From: Trebonia sp963811335 | GTDB taxonomy: Bacteria; Actinomycetota; Actinomycetes; Streptosporangiales; Streptosporangiaceae | Direction of reading: 5' to 3' | NCBI GenBank assembly: GCA_963811335.1 | Contig: CAWERB010000030.1 | Coordinates: forward strand, 197,026-261,025 | DNA: 64,000 nucleotides | Part shown: in pieces, positions 6,930 through 17,808 of the stretch | How positions within the stretch are numbered: the stretch's first letter is position 1 | How the letters are laid out: every line of letters begins with the position of its first letter | Notes under the pieces: model-generated | What the model was told of the DNA's origin: nothing | Database searches by the model: none | What the model saw: the letters and a program-made list of their open reading frames with translations, nothing else | Translations under genes and position numbers: made by a program

Positions 6930-9734
6930 GTGCTGATCGGCCCGGCTGAAGCGACCTTTCTTCCTGACGTGGTTCCGCGGCGTGGCTCTTTTGCCTTCTG
7001 GCGTAACGGTGGCGGCCAAGACCAGGTTGAGCTGGTTTTCGAGGGCGGCCAGTATGGCGTGCGTAAGCGGATGGTCTCCGCGCGCGTCCTGCCGGTCTCA
7101 GCCGTGCTCCCGACGCTGCTGTCCATCGATCCGAACGGCAGTAGCGTGCCGCGCAGTCTCGGCGTGTGGGCCTCGGCCGCGACCGCGGGGGCCGGCCTGA
7201 TCGCGCGCGGCCGCATTCTGCCCGCGGTCACCGCCGATGGCGCTGACGCATGGCGGGCCGGGCCGCTTGACCCCGACGACGAGGCATGGCTGCGTAAGCT
7301 GGCCGCGGCCTTCCCGCCGGAGGCTCATGCGCTGGGCATCCCCGGGAGCCGGCCGATGCGGTTGCGGTCGCCCGAGTCGCTTATCCGTGACCTGTGGGAC
7401 GCGATCGCCGACGTGATGGTACGGACGCCGGCCGCTCCCCGGGTTACCGGGTCACCAGCGTTCAGCGCGCCCGAGCCGGTACACGTCGGCGACCTGTCCG
7501 GCTGGCTGGCGGACAGCGCGGACGGTATGTCCGCCGGCGCACGGCTTGGACTCCGGGTCGAGTCCTGGCACCGGCCAGTGGACGCCGAGGACGCCGAGGA
7601 CGCCGAGGAACCTGACGATACCGAGCCTGGCTTCCGCGTCGTGCTGCAGTTGCGCAGCAGCGCGGACCCGAGCCTGATTGTCGACGCCGCGGCACTCTGG
7701 GATCAGCCGCGGAGCGTGCTGTCGCGGTTCGGGGTGCGCGCGGAAACCGACCTGCTGCTCGCGCTCCGCAGGGGCGCGGCGGTGTGGCCGCCGCTCGGGG
7801 TGACACTTGGCCAGGCGCGGCCGGCCGGATTCGGGATCGACAATGACGCGATCGCGGACCTGCTCGGTTCGGCCGCGGAGGAACTCGCCGGGGTCGGCAT
7901 CGAGGTGCTGTGGCCGAGCGCCCTGCTCGATGACGACCTCAAGGCGACAGCCGTCCCGATGCAGGCGCCCGGTCAGGTGACGGACGCCGGCCTGAACCTC
8001 GAGGCGTTGCTGAGCTTCCGGTGGCGGCTCACGCTTGGCGGCGAGGAACTCGACGAGACCGAGGTCGCGGAACTGGCGGAGGCGAAGCGGCCGCTGGTGC
8101 GGATCCGCGATCGCTGGGTGACGCTGAATCCGCTGCTGCTCGCGCGGCTTCGCCGGCCGCCGCGGACGCGCATGTCCACCATGGAGGCACTCGGCGCGGT
8201 CCTGGCCGGCTCCGTCGAGATCGACGGCGAGCGGGTCGAGGTCGCGGCCGAGGGAGCGCTCGCCGAACTGGCCAACCAGGTCGCCGCGCTCGCCGCCGAA
8301 CCCGAGGTACTCGATTCGATTCCCGGCCTCGCCGCGACGCTGCGCCCCTACCAGCGGCGTGGCGTCGCCTGGCTGGCGGGCATGTGCGCGGCGGGCTTCG
8401 GCGGCTGCCTGGCCGACGACATGGGCCTCGGCAAGACGATCCAGATCATCGCGCTCCACCTGCACCGCCGGGCGACGGCAGCCGGGCCGACCCTGGTCAT
8501 CTGCCCGGCCTCCCTGCTTGGCACCTGGGAACGGGAGATCCGCAAGTTCGCGCCCGGCGTGCCCGTGCGCCGCTTCCACGGCGGCGAACGGCACCTGTCC
8601 GGCGTCGCGTCCGACGAGTTCGTGCTGGTGACCTACGGGATCCTGCTGCGCGACGCCACGCGGCTCGGCGAGATCCACTGGGGCCTGCTCGTCGCGGACG
8701 AGGCGCAGGCCGTGAAGAACCCAGAATCGCGCAGCGCGCGGGCACTGCGGGAACTGCCGGCCGCCGCCCGGGTGGCGCTAACCGGCACGCCCGTGGAGAA
8801 CCGGCTGGCCGACCTGTGGGCGATCCTGGACTGGACCACGCCGGGCCTGCTCGGTCATCTCGAAGGATTCACCCGGAGCATCGCGGTACCGATCGAGCGC
8901 TACCGGGATCCCGATACCACGGCGCGCTTCTCCAGGCTCATCCGCCCGTTCCTGCTGCGCCGCAAGAAGTCCGACCCGGGCATCGCGCCTGAGCTGCCAC
9001 CGAAGACCGAGACCGACCGTATCGTGCCGCTGACGAGCGAGCAGGTCACGCTGTACGAGGCCGTGGTGCGGGAGACGATGGCCGCGATCGCGGAGGCTGA
9101 GGGAATCGAGCGGGCCGGCCTGGTCTTCAAGTTGCTCACCGCGCTGAAGCAGATTTGCAACCATCCCGCGCAGTACCTCAAGCAGACGGACGGCTCCTAC
9201 GCGGGGCGGTCGGGGAAGCTTGCCGCGTTCGATGAACTGCTTGACATCATCCTCGCCTCCGGCGAGTCGATGCTCGTGTTCACCCAGTTCACGCAGCTCG
9301 CCGCCATCCTGCAAGAGCACCTCGACCGGCGCGGGATCGGTTCGCTGTTCCTCCACGGCGGCACGCCGGTGCACCGCAGGGAGGAGATGGTCGAGGAGTT
9401 CCAGGCAGGTAAGGCGCCGGTGTTCCTGTTGTCGCTCAAGGCCGGGGGCACCGGCCTGACGCTGACCCGCGCCAGCCACGTGCTGCACTACGACCGCTGG
9501 TGGAATCCAGCGGTGGAGGACCAGGCCACGGACCGCGCCTACCGGATCGGGCAGGACAAACCGGTCCAGGTGCACCGGCTCATCACCGAGGGCACCCTGG
9601 AGGACCGCATCGCTGATCTCCTGGAGAAGAAACGCGACCTGGCAGAGGCGGTCGTCGGATCCGGCGAGGGATGGATCACCGACCTGTCCGACGATGAGCT
9701 CGCCGAGCTCGTTTCCCTCCGGGAGACCGGATGA
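6930..9734 (+). CDS. SNF2-family DEAD/DEAH helicase (ATP-dependent DNA translocase)
   Basis: A 934-residue protein. The first 480 or so residues are the SNF2-associated N-terminal region, which includes an acidic triple ED-A repeat near residue 215. The SNF2 ATPase core starts with LRPYQRRGVAWL and has Walker A DDMGLGKTIQ, the DEAQ box (LLVADEAQAVKN) and motif III ALTGTPVEN. The helicase C lobe contains LKAGGTGLTLTRA and ends with the RAYRIGQDKPV arginine-finger motif. The stop overlaps the next gene by ATGA. Bacterial SNF2 proteins of this type remodel protein-DNA or RNA polymerase-DNA complexes. The GTG start at 6930 is the best fit but not proved. Confidence 0.9.
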   Translation: MLIGPAEATFLPDVVPRRGSFAFWRNGGGQDQVELVFEGGQYGVRKRMVSARVLPVSAVLPTLLSIDPNGSSVPRSLGVWASAATAGAGLIARGRILPAVTADGADAWRAGPLDPDDEAWLRKLAAAFPPEAHALGIPGSRPMRLRSPESLIRDLWDAIADVMVRTPAAPRVTGSPAFSAPEPVHVGDLSGWLADSADGMSAGARLGLRVESWHRPVDAEDAEDAEEPDDTEPGFRVVLQLRSSADPSLIVDAAALWDQPRSVLSRFGVRAETDLLLALRRGAAVWPPLGVTLGQARPAGFGIDNDAIADLLGSAAEELAGVGIEVLWPSALLDDDLKATAVPMQAPGQVTDAGLNLEALLSFRWRLTLGGEELDETEVAELAEAKRPLVRIRDRWVTLNPLLLARLRRPPRTRMSTMEALGAVLAGSVEIDGERVEVAAEGALAELANQVAALAAEPEVLDSIPGLAATLRPYQRRGVAWLAGMCAAGFGGCLADDMGLGKTIQIIALHLHRRATAAGPTLVICPASLLGTWEREIRKFAPGVPVRRFHGGERHLSGVASDEFVLVTYGILLRDATRLGEIHWGLLVADEAQAVKNPESRSARALRELPAAARVALTGTPVENRLADLWAILDWTTPGLLGHLEGFTRSIAVPIERYRDPDTTARFSRLIRPFLLRRKKSDPGIAPELPPKTETDRIVPLTSEQVTLYEAVVRETMAAIAEAEGIERAGLVFKLLTALKQICNHPAQYLKQTDGSYAGRSGKLAAFDELLDIILASGESMLVFTQFTQLAAILQEHLDRRGIGSLFLHGGTPVHRREEMVEEFQAGKAPVFLLSLKAGGTGLTLTRASHVLHYDRWWNPAVEDQATDRAYRIGQDKPVQVHRLITEGTLEDRIADLLEKKRDLAEAVVGSGEGWITDLSDDELAELVSLRETG

Positions 9735-10942
9735 CCGGCGAGCGGAGCTGGTGGGCGTCCGCCTGGATCAGCACCTTCGAGGAGCGGTCACGGCTGGACC
9801 CTAACCGGATGCCGCGCGGCGAGGAGTGCGCCGCCAGCGGCCAGGTCGGGGACCTGACGGTGCTGCCGGGCGAGGCGCGGGCCAGGGCTCAGGGCCGGAT
9901 GGCCGTGCCGTACGACATCCGGATCAGGGTCAGGCCCTTCACCGACCAGGAATGGGACCGGGTACTCGACGTGATCTCCGCTCATGTCGGCCGCGCGGCG
10001 GCGCTGCTGGACGGTGAGCTGCCGCCCGAGATAGCCCAGGACGTGGCGAGCACCGGGCTGGATCTGGTCCCGGGCGTCGCGGAGGTCGGGCCGCGGTGCA
10101 CCTGCCCCGACGAGGCCGAGCCCTGCAAGCACTCGGCGGGCGCATGCTTCCTGGTCGCCGACGCCCTCGACACCGACCCCTTCGTGCTGCTCCTGCTGCG
10201 CGGCCGAACCCGCGACGAAGTCCTGGCGGGACTCCGGTCCCGGCGCCGCGCGGCGGAGCCGGGACCGGCCTGGGAACGTACGGAAGCCGTGCAGGACACC
10301 GGCGTCGACGCGCGAGAGGTGTTCGCCGCCCCGCAGAAGCGAAGCCCCATCCCCACACCGCCGCTGCCGCCCGCGCACGCCGGGCACCCGTCGGCCATCC
10401 CGGTGGACCCGCCCGCGGCGTACCCGGGGCTGCGCGAGGACCTGGTCGGCCTGGCCACCGACGCCGCCCGGCGCGCGTGGGAACTCGTGACCGGCGCGAG
10501 CCCCGACGCCGCCCTCGGCCTTGACGAGGACGCCGACCTTGCCCGGCGGGCCGACATCGCCTTCGGCACGCCGGCCTTCGGCCGGATCGCCGAGCGCAGC
10601 GGAGTCGACGGCCGGCTGCTGGCGCGGACGGCGCTAGCGTGGCGGTACGGCGGCCAGGCCGGGCTTGAGACCCTCACTTCCGGCTGGATCCCCCACGAGG
10701 AACAGCCCGACGCGGCTGATCTGCTGAAGGGAGCGGTGACCGCGCTCCGCGGCGCCACCGGGGAACCAGCCTATGTGGTAGCGAACAGGGTGACCGCCAA
10801 CCGCGTCCAGGTGCGTCTCGGGCGTGACCTGCTGTGGTACCCGTACCTGAGTTCCGGCGAGGACTGGGAGCCCGCCGGCGCGCCGCATGCCGACCCCGCA
10901 CGAGCCATCGAGGTCGCGGGGCTCGCCCGCCCCCGTCGTTAG
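9731..10942 (+). CDS. SWIM zinc-finger protein, partner of the SNF2 helicase
   Basis: A 403-residue protein with the SWIM motif CTCPDEAEPCKHSAG (C-x-C-xn-C-x-H) near residue 122, a zinc-binding fold associated with DNA- or protein-binding. A proline-rich linker (about 195-235) leads to a helical C-terminal region without recognisable motifs. The ATG overlaps the helicase stop by 4 nt (ATGA), so the two proteins are made in a coupled way and probably act as one machine. SNF2-SWIM gene pairs are widespread in actinobacteria, but their role is not established. Confidence 0.85.
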   Translation: MTGERSWWASAWISTFEERSRLDPNRMPRGEECAASGQVGDLTVLPGEARARAQGRMAVPYDIRIRVRPFTDQEWDRVLDVISAHVGRAAALLDGELPPEIAQDVASTGLDLVPGVAEVGPRCTCPDEAEPCKHSAGACFLVADALDTDPFVLLLLRGRTRDEVLAGLRSRRRAAEPGPAWERTEAVQDTGVDAREVFAAPQKRSPIPTPPLPPAHAGHPSAIPVDPPAAYPGLREDLVGLATDAARRAWELVTGASPDAALGLDEDADLARRADIAFGTPAFGRIAERSGVDGRLLARTALAWRYGGQAGLETLTSGWIPHEEQPDAADLLKGAVTALRGATGEPAYVVANRVTANRVQVRLGRDLLWYPYLSSGEDWEPAGAPHADPARAIEVAGLARPRR

Positions 10943-11004
10943 ACCTGGGTGCGCTAGGCGGAGGCGACACCGGTCCCGGGCGGCTCCCCGTGTTCGTGGC
11001 TGAG

Positions 11005-11238
11005 CTAGAGGACGAAGGGGATGAGCATTTTCGTCCTGGCCTTGTAGGCCGGGTACGTGTCAGGGAACTCCCTGGCCAGGAACTTCTCCTCCCGCGTCGC
11101 GCTGAAGATGAAGAAGCCGACCAGGACGGCGGCCACGATCAGGCCGTACAGGCCGATCCGCAGCGCGGAGCACAGGCTCGACTGGTCACGGCTGGCCTTG
11201 GCGGTGAAGGCGGCGAGCAGCCAGCCAATCCAGGCTGA
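11005..11238 (-). pseudogene. Remnant of an isoprenylcysteine/phospholipid methyltransferase-family membrane protein
   Basis: Reading the minus strand gives 77 codons with no start codon, closed upstream by a TGA at 11241-11239. The sequence has a hydrophobic helix (GLYGLIVAAVLVGFFIF) followed by REEKFLAREFPDTYPAYKAR and a final LIPFVL. This tail pattern (EE-x-L...F...Y..Y...ip) is typical of the C-terminus of ICMT/PEMT-type methyltransferases, whose full length is near 200 residues. The N-terminal part is missing, so this is a truncated relic. The family assignment rests on the short tail motif only. Confidence 0.5.
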
Positions 11239-11256
11239 TCAGCAGGCCATCTTCCT

Positions 11257-11290
11257 GTCCCGTTGCGCCGATGCTCCGGCGCAACGGGAC
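11257..11290 (-). terminator. Stem-loop terminator after the minus-strand aldehyde dehydrogenase
   Basis: Arms 11257-11269 and 11278-11290 pair perfectly over 13 bp around an 8-nt loop, 16 bp past the stop of the aldehyde dehydrogenase gene. No U-tract follows, as usual in high-GC actinobacteria. Confidence 0.7.
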
Positions 11291-11305
11291 GCTGGCGCCT
11301 CGGCC

Positions 11306-12682
11306 CTACCGCTGGACGTAGAACAGGCGCTTGTTCACGAACTCGTCGATGCCGAGCGGGCCGAGCTCACGGCCGAAGCCGGAGCGCTTGGTCCCGCCGA
11401 ACGGCAGGTCCGCGCCCTCCCCGGCCGGGGTGTTGACGTTGGCCATGCCGACCTCGAGCTGCTGGGCGACCCGCGTCGCGCGCTCCTCGTCGGTCGACCA
11501 GACCGCGCCGCCGAGGCCGAAGTCCACCACGTTGGCGAGCTGCACGGCCTCCTCGTCGCTGCCGACCTTGTAGACGACGGCGACCGGGCCGAACAGTTCC
11601 TCCCTGTAGGCGCGCATCTCCGGGGTGACCCCAGTGAGCACGGCCGGGGCGAAGTACGCGCCGCCGTCCGCGAGGGTGCCGCCGACGTGCAGCGTCGCGC
11701 CCTTCGACACGGCGTCCTGCACCTGGGCGAGCAGGTTCTCCGCCGCCTTGCGCGACACCATCGGGCTGTACGCCTCGTCGGAGTCGTCGCCCGCCGGGCG
11801 CGGCGTCATCGCGGCGGCCCGCTTCACCAGGGCGGCCACGAAGTCGTCGTACATGTCGTTCATGACGATCAGCCGCTTGTTGGAGTTGCAGGCCTGGCCG
11901 ACGTTCTCCATCCGGGTCGCCCAGGCGGTCTCCGCCGCCCCCTCCACGTCGGGGCTGTCCAGGACGATGTACGGGTCGGATCCGCCGAGCTCGAGTACGA
12001 CCTTCTTGAGGTTGCGCCCGGCCTGCGCCGCGACCACGGTGCCCGCCCGCTCGGAGCCGGTCAGCGACACCCCGCGCAGCCGCGGGTCGGCGATCATGTC
12101 GGCCACCTGCTCGTGGGTCGCGAAGATGTTCGTGTAGACGCCCTCGGGCACCCCGGCGTCCTTCATGATCTGCGCGATCGCGAGGGCCGAGGTGGGGCAG
12201 TTCTCGGCGTGCTTGACGATGACGGTGTTGCCGACGACGAGCGCGGGCGCTGCGAACCGGGCCACCTGGTAGTACGGGTAGTTCCACGGCATCACGCCGA
12301 GCACCGGGCCGACCGGCAGGTACTCCACCCGCGCGGAGTCATGCCCGGGCAGCGGCCGGTCGGCGAGCAGCTCCGGGCCGTTGTCGGCGTAGTAGCCGAA
12401 GATGGCGGTGCAGAACTCGGCCTCCCCGACGCCCTGCGCGGGCCGCTTGCCCATCTCCTTGGTGATCAGCGCGGCCAGGTCGGCGGCCCGCTCGGTGAAC
12501 AGCTCGGCGACCCGCTTGACGATGGCGGCGCGCTCGGCCACCGGCCGCCGCTTCCATTCCGCGAAGGCTTCGGTGGCGGCGCTGAGCGCGCCCTCGACCT
12601 CGGCGTCCGTGGCGAAGGGGAAGGTCTGCGACACCTCGCCGGTCGCGGGGTCGGTCACCTGATAGGGCGGGGTCTGCGTCAT
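11306..12682 (-). CDS. NAD(P)+-dependent aldehyde dehydrogenase, succinate-semialdehyde dehydrogenase type
   Basis: A 458-residue ALDH that would oxidise succinate semialdehyde or a similar aldehyde. Motifs in order: MPWNYPYYQVAR (residue about 132), VSLTGSERAG, the general base in VVLELGGSDPYIV (about 231), and the nucleophile in NVGQACNSNKR (about 265). The length and the short N-terminus are those of the GabD-like SSADH group. GGGAG stands 6 nt before the ATG. The gene is transcribed alone and closed by a strong hairpin at 11257-11290. No regulator is adjacent. SSADH is the common annotation of this subgroup; the actual substrate is inferred. Confidence 0.8.
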   Translation of the reverse strand: MTQTPPYQVTDPATGEVSQTFPFATDAEVEGALSAATEAFAEWKRRPVAERAAIVKRVAELFTERAADLAALITKEMGKRPAQGVGEAEFCTAIFGYYADNGPELLADRPLPGHDSARVEYLPVGPVLGVMPWNYPYYQVARFAAPALVVGNTVIVKHAENCPTSALAIAQIMKDAGVPEGVYTNIFATHEQVADMIADPRLRGVSLTGSERAGTVVAAQAGRNLKKVVLELGGSDPYIVLDSPDVEGAAETAWATRMENVGQACNSNKRLIVMNDMYDDFVAALVKRAAAMTPRPAGDDSDEAYSPMVSRKAAENLLAQVQDAVSKGATLHVGGTLADGGAYFAPAVLTGVTPEMRAYREELFGPVAVVYKVGSDEEAVQLANVVDFGLGGAVWSTDEERATRVAQQLEVGMANVNTPAGEGADLPFGGTKRSGFGRELGPLGIDEFVNKRLFYVQR

Positions 12683-12787
12683 TGCCTGCTCCCGGAGTCG
12701 CTGTGGTACATGATTCCGACGACAACGTTACGGGAGGGAAGGTACCCGGCCAGCAGCAGGCCGTCCACCTGCGACGCGGCGCGGCGA

Positions 12788-13327
12788 CTAGTCGGCGCTC
12801 GCGCAGGCCGCATCCAGCAGCTTCGCGTTCGATACGCTCGCCGCCGCCCCGGTGCTGGCCAGGCCGAAGGCGGCGTTGATCTGGCTGAAGGCGGGGTCGG
12901 TCTTGAGCGGCTTGTTGGCCATGAACGCCGGCCGCCACGCGGGGCCGGAGAACCACTCCTCAAGCTGGTACGGGGTGTCGGCGCGGAGCCGGCCGACGTA
13001 ATCATCCCGCAGCCCCGCCCACTGCTCGCACACGGCGAGAGCGTCCATGCCGTCCGTGCTCGCTGGGAACGTCCCGTAGCTCATCGAGCCGAGCACCGGC
13101 ACCGTCTGCGGTGTCACGGTGGCCATGGCCGTGGCCGTGGCCGAACCCGGCGTCTGCCCGGGTGCGAGCGACGATGATGACGACCGGCTGGCGCACCCGC
13201 TCGCCAGCAGCGCCAGCAGCGCGGCCAGCGCCACCAGTGCCAGCAGCGGCAACCGCGCCGGCCCGGACGCGGCCGATCCCGCGCGCACGGCACGCCGTGA
13301 CCTCCCCGCCCCCATGGGATCGCTCAC
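12788..13327 (-). CDS. Putative secreted lipoprotein of unknown function
   Basis: The 179-residue product begins with a basic n-region, a leucine/alanine-rich h-region and the lipobox LLASGC near residue 46, followed by a Ser/Thr-rich spacer. This marks export, lipid attachment at that Cys and anchoring outside the membrane. The mature part (about 130 residues) has two more cysteines (in AVCEQW and DAACASAD) that could form a disulfide. I recognise no known domain. It is divergent from furA across a 193-bp gap, and no functional link to its neighbours is evident. Confidence 0.7.
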   Translation of the reverse strand: MSDPMGAGRSRRAVRAGSAASGPARLPLLALVALAALLALLASGCASRSSSSSLAPGQTPGSATATAMATVTPQTVPVLGSMSYGTFPASTDGMDALAVCEQWAGLRDDYVGRLRADTPYQLEEWFSGPAWRPAFMANKPLKTDPAFSQINAAFGLASTGAAASVSNAKLLDAACASAD

Positions 13328-13470
13328 CTTCTGCCCCGCCGGTTTCCCCGTTCACCAGCCCGGCGCCTGGGCACAACAAGCTCTATCGGACAGTAATCAA
13401 TTGATCACTGCGAGTGTATCAGCGGGCAGCCGCCGGCGAAACGAAACGGCCTCTCCACGTCGGCCGCTAA

Positions 13471-13504
13471 ACAACTTGAGTTCTTCGTTAACTTGAACTC
13501 TTCG
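13471..13504. promoter_or_regulatory. Candidate FurA operator in front of furA-katG
   Basis: Two near-identical direct repeats (AACTTGAGTTCTTCG at 13473-13487 and AACTTGAACTCTTCG at 13490-13504) also contain the inverted pair GAGTTC/GAACTC (13478-13483, 13495-13500). The AT-rich block lies just before furA, where FurA autoregulation would act. Confidence 0.5.
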
Positions 13505-13520
13505 CCTTTATGGGGATAAG

Positions 13521-13961
13521 TTGACCAATGTGAACGCGGCCCCCATCCCAAGCACCGCCAGTGAGCTGCGCGGTGCCGGCCTGCGGGTGACGGCCGTCCG
13601 CGTCGCGCTGCTCGAGACCGTCAGGGATGGCGACCACCTCGGCGTCGACGGGGTCGCGGAAGGGGTGCGGACCCGGGTGGGCCACGTGTCCCTGCAGGCG
13701 GTTTACGAGGCGCTGCACGCGCTCACCGCGGCGGGGCTGGTGCGCCGCATCGAGCCGGCCGGCGGCCCGCCCCGCTACGAGGGACGGGTCGGGGACAACC
13801 ATCACCATCTCGTCTGCCGGTCGTGCGGCGTGGTCGCCGACGTCGACTGCGCGGTCGGCGAGGCGCCGTGCCTGGTCCCCTCGGACGACCGCGGCTTCAG
13901 CCTGGATGAGGCCGAAGTGATCTACTGGGGACTATGCGCTAACTGCTCACCGCACACCTAA
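13521..13961 (+). CDS. furA: Fur-family metal-dependent repressor, FurA type, upstream of katG
   Basis: A 146-residue Fur protein. The winged helix covers about residues 10-85 (recognition helix around HVSLQAVYEALHAL), and the dimerisation/metal domain follows. The regulatory site residues are HHHLVCRSCG, and a second cysteine pair (CANCSPH) lies at the C-terminus; together these give two CxxC zinc-type motifs. It sits 53 bp upstream of katG, the classical actinobacterial furA-katG arrangement, in which FurA represses both genes and is relieved by peroxide. The start is TTG at 13521 or GTG at 13530; GGGGA at 13512-13516 does not decide between them. Confidence 0.85.
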   Translation: MTNVNAAPIPSTASELRGAGLRVTAVRVALLETVRDGDHLGVDGVAEGVRTRVGHVSLQAVYEALHALTAAGLVRRIEPAGGPPRYEGRVGDNHHHLVCRSCGVVADVDCAVGEAPCLVPSDDRGFSLDEAEVIYWGLCANCSPHT

Positions 13962-14014
13962 CCAGCCTGAAATTCCTGAACACCGCTGATCCGACAAGCC
14001 CGGAGGCATTTCTC

Positions 14015-16267
<2,253 letters not shown>

Positions 16268-16285
16268 CGGTCCTTCCGTTCCTGG

Positions 16286-16321
16286 ACGCCCAGGCCGGAC
16301 CGCAGGGGCTGGCCTGGGCGT
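16286..16321. terminator. Stem-loop between convergent katG and a hypothetical gene
   Basis: Arms 16286-16296 and 16311-16321 pair over 11 bp with a 14-nt loop, 19 bp past the katG stop, in the gap between two convergent genes. It probably serves katG. Confidence 0.6.
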
Positions 16322-16388
16322 TCGCGTGTCCCGCCGCGTCGGGTCACGCCCTGGTCATCCATCCCGAACGGGCGGGTGGCTGCGCCGG

Positions 16389-17456
16389 TCAGTTCTCCGG
16401 ATCCGGGGCGGCGGCGGACGGGATGACCAGCGCGCGGCCTGCCTCGTTCGCGCGCCGGACGGCATCGTCCGCCGCCGCGGCCACGGCGCGCAACTCATCG
16501 GCGGTACGGCCCGTGACGCTCAGCCCCTCGGCCGGCTCGCCAAGCCGGATGAGCAGCTCCTCATAGTGGGGATTGAGGCCGGCCAACTCGGCGATGACCT
16601 TCTTCCGCTTGCGCGCCGCGTCGGCCTTGGCCGCGAGCGCGGCGAACTCCTCAAGGCGGCCGATCCGCTGTTCGACGTCCGCGACCGCGAGGTCGTGCAC
16701 TCGCCGCTGCGGACCGAGGACGGCCTGGATCTCTGCGTCTCTGGTGTCCACGCCCTGCAAGATGGCTGGCAGGCGCCGTTCCGTCACCGATATCAGCGCC
16801 AGGCGTTCCGCGATGTCCCACAGGTGATACGGCAGGACGGCGGCTATCTCCACCGTGTCGATGAGCCCGAGGCGCACGGCCTCCGCCTTCTGGATCGACC
16901 TGGCCGCCTTACGCGCGCGCCGCCAGCGGACTTGCCCGGCCTCGTGCAGGTCAAGTTCGGGCACGACGTACCGGCGATGGTAGGTGACCGCCGCGCTCCG
17001 GGCCCTGCGCCGGCCACGTGGCGGCGGCTGCCCGGGCTCGTGGTCACGGAAGCCGATCAGGGCACTGACGACCGCGAGCGGCAGCCAGATGAACACCGCC
17101 ATCAGTATCAGGTCGGGCTGGCCGGCCAGCAGGCCGGCGCAGGTCTGGAGCACCGCGAGTACCAGGCTGCCGGCCGTGGCGTAACGCGCGCCCGTCACGG
17201 TCGCCGACCTGGCGTCCTTCTGGGCGCGCTGGTCGCCGGGCACCTCCGGCTTGACCACGGCATCGCCGAAGGCCAGCAGGGCGGTCACCGGCGCTTGCAC
17301 GAGCTCCAGCCGCGCCGTAGCCGGGATCTCCGGGTCGTTTACTATCTCGGGCACACCTGCTCCCGCCGGGAGGCGCGATGCCACGTTCCTTACGCGGCGC
17401 GCCGCTCCGTATGAGGGCATTGTGCGCCGGCCCGGTGCCCGCCGGGAAGGGGGCAA
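16389..17456 (-). CDS. Hypothetical membrane-associated protein with helical C-terminal half
   Basis: The product is about 355 residues. A methionine 12 residues in (17420) is a likely alternative start. Two hydrophobic stretches at about 95-145 (AGSLVLAVLQTCAGLLAG and LMAVFIWLPLAVVSALIGF) form a membrane hairpin. It is followed by a basic segment and a long charged, Ala/Glu/Arg-rich helical region (about 185-330) that looks like coiled coil. This layout suggests an inner-membrane anchor with a cytosolic rod. I do not recognise the family. It is co-directional with no close partner. Confidence 0.6.
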   Translation of the reverse strand: MPPSRRAPGRRTMPSYGAARRVRNVASRLPAGAGVPEIVNDPEIPATARLELVQAPVTALLAFGDAVVKPEVPGDQRAQKDARSATVTGARYATAGSLVLAVLQTCAGLLAGQPDLILMAVFIWLPLAVVSALIGFRDHEPGQPPPRGRRRARSAAVTYHRRYVVPELDLHEAGQVRWRRARKAARSIQKAEAVRLGLIDTVEIAAVLPYHLWDIAERLALISVTERRLPAILQGVDTRDAEIQAVLGPQRRVHDLAVADVEQRIGRLEEFAALAAKADAARKRKKVIAELAGLNPHYEELLIRLGEPAEGLSVTGRTADELRAVAAAADDAVRRANEAGRALVIPSAAAPDPEN

Positions 17457-17498
17457 GAGCCCCCGCGGCGAATCAGCGCGGTGGATCAGTGCGGTGGA

Positions 17499-17729
17499 TC
17501 AGTGCGGTGCCTCGGCGGGGAACTCGCGGCCGTGCTCGAACTTGCGAATGACCCGCATGCCGTCGTCCCCCTTGACCACCACCACCTGAGGCGGCCCGGC
17601 ATAGCTACGGAACCGTGCCTCCTCAAGCGCGTCAGTCAGCCCCTTGAGCGTGTAAGGGTAGAGCTTGTCCACGTTTCCCGACGACCCGCCGGGACTCTCG
17701 TCCCGCACCACGTACGCTCCCCTTGCCAT
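17499..17729 (-). CDS. Small hypothetical protein (76 residues)
   Basis: A compact protein with a clear ribosome binding site (GGGGGAGG 6 nt before the ATG). It shows alternating hydrophobic and charged residues, a helix (YTLKGLTDALEEARF) and strands (PPQVVVVKGD, MRVIRKFEHG), so it is probably a folded alpha/beta protein. No cysteines, no signal peptide. Family not recognised; the good RBS and balanced composition support a real gene. Confidence 0.65.
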   Translation of the reverse strand: MARGAYVVRDESPGGSSGNVDKLYPYTLKGLTDALEEARFRSYAGPPQVVVVKGDDGMRVIRKFEHGREFPAEAPH

Positions 17730-17808
17730 GGCGGCACCTCCCCCGCGGTAGCCGTCCCATGATCAACTTAGCAAGCACGCAGGCCAGCGGGCCGGAGAGG
17801 GGACCGGG

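Noticed and set aside
11057..13177. A 706-codon plus-strand frame over the aldehyde dehydrogenase and lipoprotein genes
   Set aside because: It is the antisense of two well-supported genes and has no domain of its own.
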